Assembly (NCBI GenBank): GCA_033977485.1 | Contig: CM066995.1 | Span: 51,335,162-51,399,161, forward strand | DNA length: 64,000 nt | DNA from: Hydrangea macrophylla | Taxonomy: Eukaryota; Streptophyta; Magnoliopsida; Cornales; Hydrangeaceae | Reading direction: 5' to 3' | Part shown: piece after piece, positions 57,781-64,000 of the stretch | Numbering within the stretch: position 1 is the first letter of the stretch | Layout of the letters: each line of letters starts with the position of its first letter | The notes under the pieces: generated by a model | The model's input: only the letters and a program-made list of their open reading frames with translations | Databases searched by the model: none | What the model was told of the DNA's origin: nothing | Made by a program: the position numbers and the translations under genes

Positions 57781-59975
57781 CCCCCATTGCTCTTCATTTT
57801 GGGGGAGTCAAATGCAAGTTTAGAAAAAGTTTGGGAGAGAAAGTTGTAGAGATAAGGTGAGAAAAGAGAGAAAAGAAGCTTCCTTCTTTGATTTTCAAAA
57901 CAAAAGTGAGTTCTAAACTTTGTTTTTACTACATTACTCCCATTTACTTCAACATTCAATACACCTAACCACCATTTTAGTGAGCATTTAAGAGAGTGGA
58001 AGCTTCTTCGATGTCCAATGTCATTACATATGAGTGAAACACCATGTTACAAGTTCTATACATCATGAATATTATCTATTGATTGCTATCTATTTGTTTG
58101 CTTGTTTATATATTGTTCATCTCCTGTCACCTCATTTCTTTTTGATTTTCTTTATTTATTTACTAGTTCATCATCATCTAAGTGATAACATGAAGTTTGA
58201 GGTGAGTGAATCCTTATGGATAGTAGCTCTTAACCTCAAAAACATATTTGATAGATGATGATCATAACTTCAATACCTCCAAGGTATTCTTGAAGTTATG
58301 TTCAAAACAAAAAATAAGTTTCTCCAACAATCTTGGAGGTTCTTGATGATGAGTTGAATGTTGGCATTTTAAGTGGTCATAATCTTTATTGAGTATTGAA
58401 AATACACTTCCAAAACCTCTATTTCAAAACCCCCCTCAATCCCTCTCATTTTGATTTCAAGAAAGAAAACCTTATTTTCCCCAAAATCTTCAAAACATTG
58501 AGTCAAAACAGTGAGTGAGCTGAGCTCAAAGATTTCTCTAGAACTCAATACTCAACATATAGATGCAAGGCCACTTGGAAAGTCTTCCTAACTCATTGGA
58601 TAACACCCATGATTTTTGGTTTGACTTGGAAGTACTTGAAAATGGTCCATTTGGACCGAAACATTCCTTCCAAACATTCTGCCACTGCTGTCACAGCAGC
58701 TTGACTAACTTCCAACTTCTTTTTCAGAAATATTTTCCAAAAGGGGTGGTCCCAACTTATTTTTCCCTTAAACTGTAATGTCTTAGGGAACCTTCGGTAT
58801 AAAATGGGCATCTAGATCACTCGTTTTCATTTTCTAATATTTTTCAACATTTCAGTCGACAGTACGGACTCTATTTCTGAGTGACCTCTGTTGTTCATAT
58901 GATTTCTCTCAATCTGTGATAGTTATTAAAGATTGGCTTTTTGGGTAGTGTTCTAGACACAATAAGGAAGATCTCCATAAAAAATTATGCATTGAACCCC
59001 TCATTTCCATTTTTACAAGATCATGTTACTGTTCTGTCAACTATTCACAGCAAGCACCTTTTAACTTTCATTCTTTGATTTGATGCCTACATGCACTCCA
59101 AATTAGTTCATATCTTAGGAAGTAGTTCATACTACATTTGTACATATCCCATGATGATTTCATTCATTCATTCATACACATCCTGGACTTCTAAGTCATT
59201 CTTGGAATCCATGAACACAAAGCACACTACAACCTTGGCACATTCTAGATACATACATTGGATTCATGCAAGATTTGGGGCCTTCATGGCTCCTAATCTA
59301 AGAAGATTATATGGAATGAACTTGATCACACGTTCATGCTTCCCCCGATCTAATCATCCATTCTCATCCATCCCAGGGATTGGGAGGTCTTCTTTTCTCA
59401 AAGATTAACATGCATCATACTAGCTTGCTAAGCATATTTTGATTTCTTTGTTTATTTGTTTCAATAACAATTCATGTCCCCCTTTAGATTAGGAAGTCTT
59501 GATTATTTGATACATGATTAGATGATTTTTCCTAGGTTTATTTGTGTGATCTTTCACTTTGCATTGTGTGATATTTGGCTTAGATCTTATGAATGACATC
59601 TTATCTTTAGATTTTCCATTTTAAAATTTCTTATGTGATGTAATATACTATCATAGTATTATTTGTTGAACCAAACATAGTATAAGATGAATATTTGGAT
59701 GCTAATTGAGGCCCGTCGAAAGACGGGGCGAGTTGAGGGTGTTTTAGTCGCGACAAAGGCTCCTTCCTCTCTCGTACCAAAACCCCGAGCCAAGTTCTTT
59801 GGTTATGAAGGGCCGGTGCCCTTTATCCATTTGGGTGAGTCAAATTAGGTTTCTTCGTTCCTTAAAGACCAAGTGGCGACTCTATATCTGTTTTCAACAG
59901 ACCTTTGCTCTTCCTTTGATCAAAATCAAACAAGTTTCAAAAGCAAAACAAAGCGGTGGAATCCCGGTATCCACA

Positions 59976-61002
59976 AATGCACATACTTCGTAAGAGGGTG
60001 CGCTTGTTGTTTGGTTCATTGTCATAAGTCGGTCAAGTTTTTTAGATAATTCTTGCAGTTCAATTGACTGACTCGACTCGAAACACTTCTCTCACTTAGG
60101 TTTAGGTAGAAGACACCCATCAAGACGTATCGACACAGCTTGGTGCATCGAATTCTCGCTTAACGTTTCAAAAATCTTCCATGCCTCGTCGGCGCTTTTG
60201 TGTAGGAAGGTACCCGCACAAACGACATCGACGGTATTATGTAGTGAGGGAACAAGTCCCTCATAGAAGACCTGTACCAATTGCCACTTGGGAACTTGAT
60301 GATGTGGGCAAGAGCACAATAATTCTTTAAATTGCTCCCAAGTGTCATAAAGCGTTTCCCCATCTTGCATCACATTGTTTGTTATTGATTTTCTTATCTG
60401 ATTCGTTCTTGTAATGGGGAAAAACTTTTGTAAAAATGTAGTGTGTAAGGCTTCCCATGTTTTAATAGTGTTTGGCTCTAGAGATTGGAGCGAATATTTA
60501 GATTTGTCTTTTAAAGAGAATGGGAAGAGCCGCAATTTTAATTCATCATCAGTTAGGTTTTGGATTTTTAAAGTTGAGCATATACCTTGGTAATCATCTA
60601 AGTGCTGATAAGGGTCTTCTTTCATACGGCCATGGAGTGAAGGAAGTAGCGCGATGGTAGATGACTTTATCTCAAAGTGAGATGTCGTTGCCTCCAGTAA
60701 GTCGATACATTTTTGTGGCGTGTAAGTCGTAGGAATAAAATAATCTTTAAGCGGAGGAGGTGGAGGTATATTAGGGTTATTTCCGTTATTACCTAAGTCA
60801 GCCATTAGAATAGGACCAATGCTTTGACGGGTACTTCTTATTTCGGTCTCAAATAAAGACGATGGTTTTGGTGTCGATTCGTCGTCTATTGTCAACCGAG
60901 CTCTAGAAGCTTGAGTTGAAGACTTAAGGACTCTAAGACTACGTTCAAGTTCAATATTAAGTGGATGTAATTTTGGTTTACTTGAACGTGTACCAAAAAT
61001 AT
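59976..61002 (-). pseudogene. gag: Athila-C gag N-terminal part
   Basis: Gag core from LPSLHGRMKEDPYQHLDDY to LVQVFYEGLVPS, close to Athila-A gag. The start codon region (about 61,000) is altered: ATG reads ATA and a T run is longer, so no start is visible until 60,895. A TGA stop at 60,092-60,094 is one C-to-T step from CGA. The reading frame runs into the first Cys of the zinc knuckle at 59,981, where the long LTR interrupts it. Confidence 0.85.
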
Positions 61003-61488
61003 ACTAAAAGAAAATAGACTAAAATAACGACTGACTCAACAAAAATGAAAATAACTACGCAAGTAATCAAGCACGCAAGCACATAGTACTACTATGATGC
61101 ATGTAATTATCCTTATGAAGGGATTTGCGTCAAAGCCCAGCGCCCCGGGTTTCCTAGCTAATGTAGTGCTCACTCCACACCTAACCTAATGCAAGTAATT
61201 TCGTCTCAGCGCCCTGACTTACAGTGATTTGATGCGAAATTTAAAGGAAGCAATGTATATTTATTTTATTTTAATTGTATAAACTCCTTTAGTGTGCTAA
61301 GCTTTTCCACTCCGACACGCTAGAATTTGATTACTTGAGAAACTAAAAAACAAAAAGAAAAATTAGTAACTCAAAACAAAACGAAAAATAAGACAAAGAA
61401 AACTTAATATAATATTTACGGATTAACTAAACTAAGATTCTAAAACTAATGGTAGTAATTTGCAATCCTCGACAACGGCGCCAAAAAT
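61003..61488 (-). other. Athila-C 5' untranslated region with primer site
   Basis: Primer site TGGCGCCGTTGTCGAGGA (61,466-61,483, minus) has two mismatches to tRNA-Asp. The AGCGCCCCGGGTTTCC segment (61,138-61,153) is conserved with Athila-A. Confidence 0.75.
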
Positions 61489-62977
61489 TGATGTTGTCAA
61501 TATCAAGATATAAAAAGTATTCTTTACTTTCTAAGGATTTGTAGTATGGAAGTAAAGGTCGAACCCACAGAGATTGAAATATTAAAGCACTTTAATTTTC
61601 AAACCTAAATCTAGTTAATTAAGAAAACGGTAGTTTGATTTGAGTTTTATTTAAACTAAGAAACAGTGAAAATAAATCTAAACTAGGAAAGCAATTAAAA
61701 GTTGTTTTAGACGATATTTGGAGTGAACCTAGGATTGCAAATCCACCACTAGTTTCATAATAAGGGTATTTATGCATTCAATTAGCTTATTACGTTGGAT
61801 GATAATGGGGAATTATAGCTACAAGCCCAATTCCTCCGTCAAGAAGATAACTACGATTCAACCACCAACATAATTCATCTTCGGATTGTCTCACAATAAA
61901 CTTGGGTTGTGGCACAATCCGTCTTTCCTAGGCATGAACTATTTGGCTACTTGATATCACAATTCAATTAAGCACCATTACATGTAAATAATCTATACAA
62001 GCACATCAAATATAGACCATTGAGCACATTACATTCAAAATAGATCTAAGACAAGAATAGATTTTGAAAGCAATGATTTAATCAATAAAGTTTGATTTTA
62101 TTATTAAAATCCTCTAAACATGTAATCATCATCTATACATAATAAATCTAAAAGAAAAACATAAATAACACCCTATTACTTGGTTAGGGTTTCATTGAAA
62201 CCCTAGATCTTGGTTTAAGCGGTCATAGAATTGAAGATTGGCTAGAGGTTGATGGAGGAGGCCATAGGAATCCTTGGTCTTCTTCTTCTTCTCCTTGTTT
62301 CTCTCTCTTTAATGGCTGAAGTTTTAGTCGTATATGGATGTATCTAATGTTGTGTAATGATGTGTAACCTCAAATTTGATTTAGAATAGGATTTATATAG
62401 AGTTTGGAAGGATTTAGGAAGCTTTCCTAATCCAAATCGCACTAAAACTGTTGTTTTTATGTTTTTGGACGTATTCAGCCAATTCGGATCACACAGGGGT
62501 CTTTAGTGCCTCAAAATACGTGTTTTTGACTTTTTCAAAAGGTCACTCACGCGGGTCGCATGCGCGACCAGGCCATTCTCCAACTTTTCTCAGATTTTTG
62601 CTGCTCTACGCACCGATCGTAGAATTACGATAACTTTTGACTCGGACCTCGTATTAACTGACCGTTTATGGCCACACGTCCATAACTCAAAGATCTATAT
62701 TTTATATCTCTAGAGAAATTTCTTAAATCTAAAGTATTCCTTGTCAAAAATGCAATTTTCCGAGGCTGCTACTGCATTCAACTTTCACCAGAATCACCGT
62801 TTGAGTCCAGAATGACTTCCAAAGCCACTAATCATTGAATTTTTGTGCATTTTTAAGTTAAAGCTCCAAAACCTAAAAAATTTAGAATATTTATTAAAAA
62901 ACACTTAATAACCACATGAAATGGGCTAACAAAGCGTGTCTTTCGATCTATAAATGGTAACTATTCGTCCTCGATCA
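61489..62977 (-). repeat. Athila-C 5' LTR (1,489 bp)
   Basis: Promoter LTR on the minus strand. Palindrome GGTCGCATGCGCGACC at 62,554-62,569 lies upstream of the TATA box (about 62,395-62,403). It differs from the 3' LTR at clearly more sites than the LTR pairs of A and B, suggesting an older insertion. Confidence 0.9.
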
Positions 62978-63060
62978 AATGTCACTAAGTTGATTACTGA
63001 GAACTATAGTCTTGTTGATAAGTAGTTATCAACATGTTTGGTAATCATAAGAGGTGAATG

Positions 63061-64000
63061 GGACCTGAAGATGAAATTCTGGTGGGAAGGCATGGAAAGA
63101 GAAGTTGCATAGTATGTGCCTAAGTGCTTCACTTGTCAGCAAGTCAAGGAAGAGCATCAAAAACCATTTGGACTCCTACAACTGCTGTCGATTCTCGAAT
63201 AATGGGAACATGTCACAATGGACTTTGTGGTTGGATTGTCGAGGTCGCAACAAGGTCACGATGCCATTTGGGTGATAGTAGATCAGTTAACAAAGTCTGC
63301 TTATTTCATTGCCTACAGCGTGAGTTATCCAGAAGAGAGGCTAAGTCAGACGTATATTTAGCAAGTAGTGCGACTATATGGTGTTCCATTCTCAATAGTG
63401 TTGGATCGTGACTCAAGGTTCACCTCAAGATTTTGGGAGAGTCTGCAAGCAGCCATGAAAACTTCTCTGAGATTAAGTTCTTCTTTTCATCTACAGACTG
63501 ATGGACAGACTAAGCAGATGAATCAAGTTATGGAAGATATGCTTAGAGCATGCATGGTTGACTTCGAGAGTTCATCGGAAGCTCACTTGTTCTTAATCAA
63601 GTTTGCGTATAACAACAGTTATCACTCGAGCATAGGAATGGCACCATTTAAAGCATTATATGGAAGACCGTGCTGTTTACCATTATATTGGGCTGAAGTC
63701 AGAGATGGAAAACTTCTTGGACCAAATATGATAAGAGAAACAAGTGAGAAGATCAACATAGTCTGAGAGAAGATGGAAGCCGCACAAAGCAGACAAAAGA
63801 GCTATGCAGATAAACATCGGAAGGATCTGGATTTCGGAGTGGGAGATCATGTGTTTCTCAAAGTGTCTCTAGTACGAGGTGTTGTTAGATTTGGAAGAAA
63901 GAAGGGGAAGCTATCATCTCGCTACATTGGACCTTTTGATATCCTTGATCATATAGGTCAGGTTGCTTATCTACTTGCACTGTCACTGAGAATGTCTAGA
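63061..64000 (+). pseudogene. Ty3 chromovirus-type integrase, truncated
   Basis: Integrase without its N-terminal start: the zinc region ends KCFTCQQVK, then TMDFVVGLS (first Asp), VLDRDSRFTS (second Asp) and QTDGQTKQMNQ, where the usual catalytic Glu (GQTER/GQSER) reads Lys (AAG at 63,512-63,514). The C-terminal domain has DHVFLKVS...RGVVRFGRKKGKLSSRYIGPFDIL, typical of chromoviruses; a chromodomain would lie beyond the window. Stops occur in the 63,110-63,360 region and at 63,764. Its left edge abuts the truncated copia LTR. Confidence 0.85.

Larger units (their letters stand above)
56704..59975 (+). repeat. Long solo LTR (3,272 bp) inside Athila-C gag
   Basis: TGTAGACACCCC...GGTATCCACA with a perfect AATGC duplication (56,699-56,703 and 59,976-59,980). 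There is no internal coding region and no second LTR, so it is a solo LTR of an element with very long LTRs. Orientation is plus, from palindromes (57,581-57,629), TATA box (57,771) and TG...CA. It holds a TTGACC cluster (56,991-57,072). A partial relative is at 42,540-44,545. Family not determined. Confidence 0.82.
51007..62977 (-). mobile_element. Athila-C, non-autonomous Athila with gag and protease only
   Basis: LTRs 51,007-52,473 and 61,489-62,977 (TGAT...GATCA), with a perfect AATGT duplication (51,002-51,006 and 62,978-62,982). Minus-strand order: LTR, tRNA-Asp-like primer site, gag, protease fragment, non-coding region with GC palindromes, polypurine tract, LTR. RT, RNase H, integrase and the accessory genes are absent. 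A 3,272-bp long LTR (56,704-59,975) sits in gag. Gag is closest to that of Athila-A. Confidence 0.92.
44552..63060 (+). mobile_element. Ty1/copia element, decayed, split by Athila-C
   Basis: Left LTR 44,552-46,051, initiator-Met-tRNA-type primer site, gag, protease, integrase, RNase H, purine tract, and right LTR 50,409-51,006 continuing at 62,978-63,060. Domain order (integrase before RT) is copia. Most of RT is deleted, many stops are present, and the right LTR is cut short at about 63,060, where chromovirus code begins. Confidence 0.88.

Noticed and set aside
56704..59975. Complete retrotransposon inside Athila-C
   Set aside because: No coding domains, no second LTR copy and no primer site found; a solo LTR fits better.

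Overview
This window is plant repeat-rich heterochromatin with no ordinary host gene that I can recognise. It contains LTR retrotransposons nested inside one another, Mutator-type transposase remnants and plant-mobile-domain (PMD) gene remnants, all typical of an angiosperm genome. Three Ty3 elements carry Athila-type gag-pol, with primer sites for tRNA-Asp and an integrase without a chromodomain. I cannot name the species.

Left half (1-33,049). A minus-strand Mutator-like (MULE) transposase gene joined to a PMD gene fragment is split by Athila-A (1,198-31,920; target duplication GCTGC). Athila-A is itself split by Athila-B (3,648-18,350; two 1,630-bp LTRs). Both elements are on the minus strand. 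Both carry gag-pol and, downstream of pol, two accessory genes: a protein resembling the 'putative plant transposon protein' family and an acidic protein. These two genes come in opposite order in A and B. Without B, A is about 16.0 kb.

Right half (33,050-64,000). In order: the likely promoter of the MULE gene; a solo Ty1/copia LTR (35,457-36,953, minus); decayed coding remnants including a PMD gene next to a 375-bp inverted duplication (38,223-42,198); a truncated long LTR (42,540-44,545, minus); and a Ty1/copia element (from 44,552, plus) that has lost most of its reverse transcriptase. The right LTR of that copia element is split by Athila-C (51,007-62,977; duplication AATGT). Athila-C keeps only gag and protease and is split inside the gag zinc knuckle by a 3,272-bp long solo LTR (56,704-59,975; duplication AATGC). 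The window ends in a decayed Ty3 integrase of chromovirus type (63,061-64,000, plus).

Main observation. In at least five unrelated element families, clustered short palindromes sit just upstream of a TATA box. Athila-B and the copia LTRs use CGATCGATCG-type palindromes; Athila-A and C use CGCGCGAGCG-type; the long LTR has two copies of a 17-bp GC palindrome; the MULE gene has four 19-bp palindromes. In Athila-A and B the same arrangement occurs twice per element, in the LTR and again in front of the accessory genes, with the palindrome type matched within each element. I read this as a shared promoter design whose palindrome changes from family to family. The positions are seen in the sequence; the function is inference.
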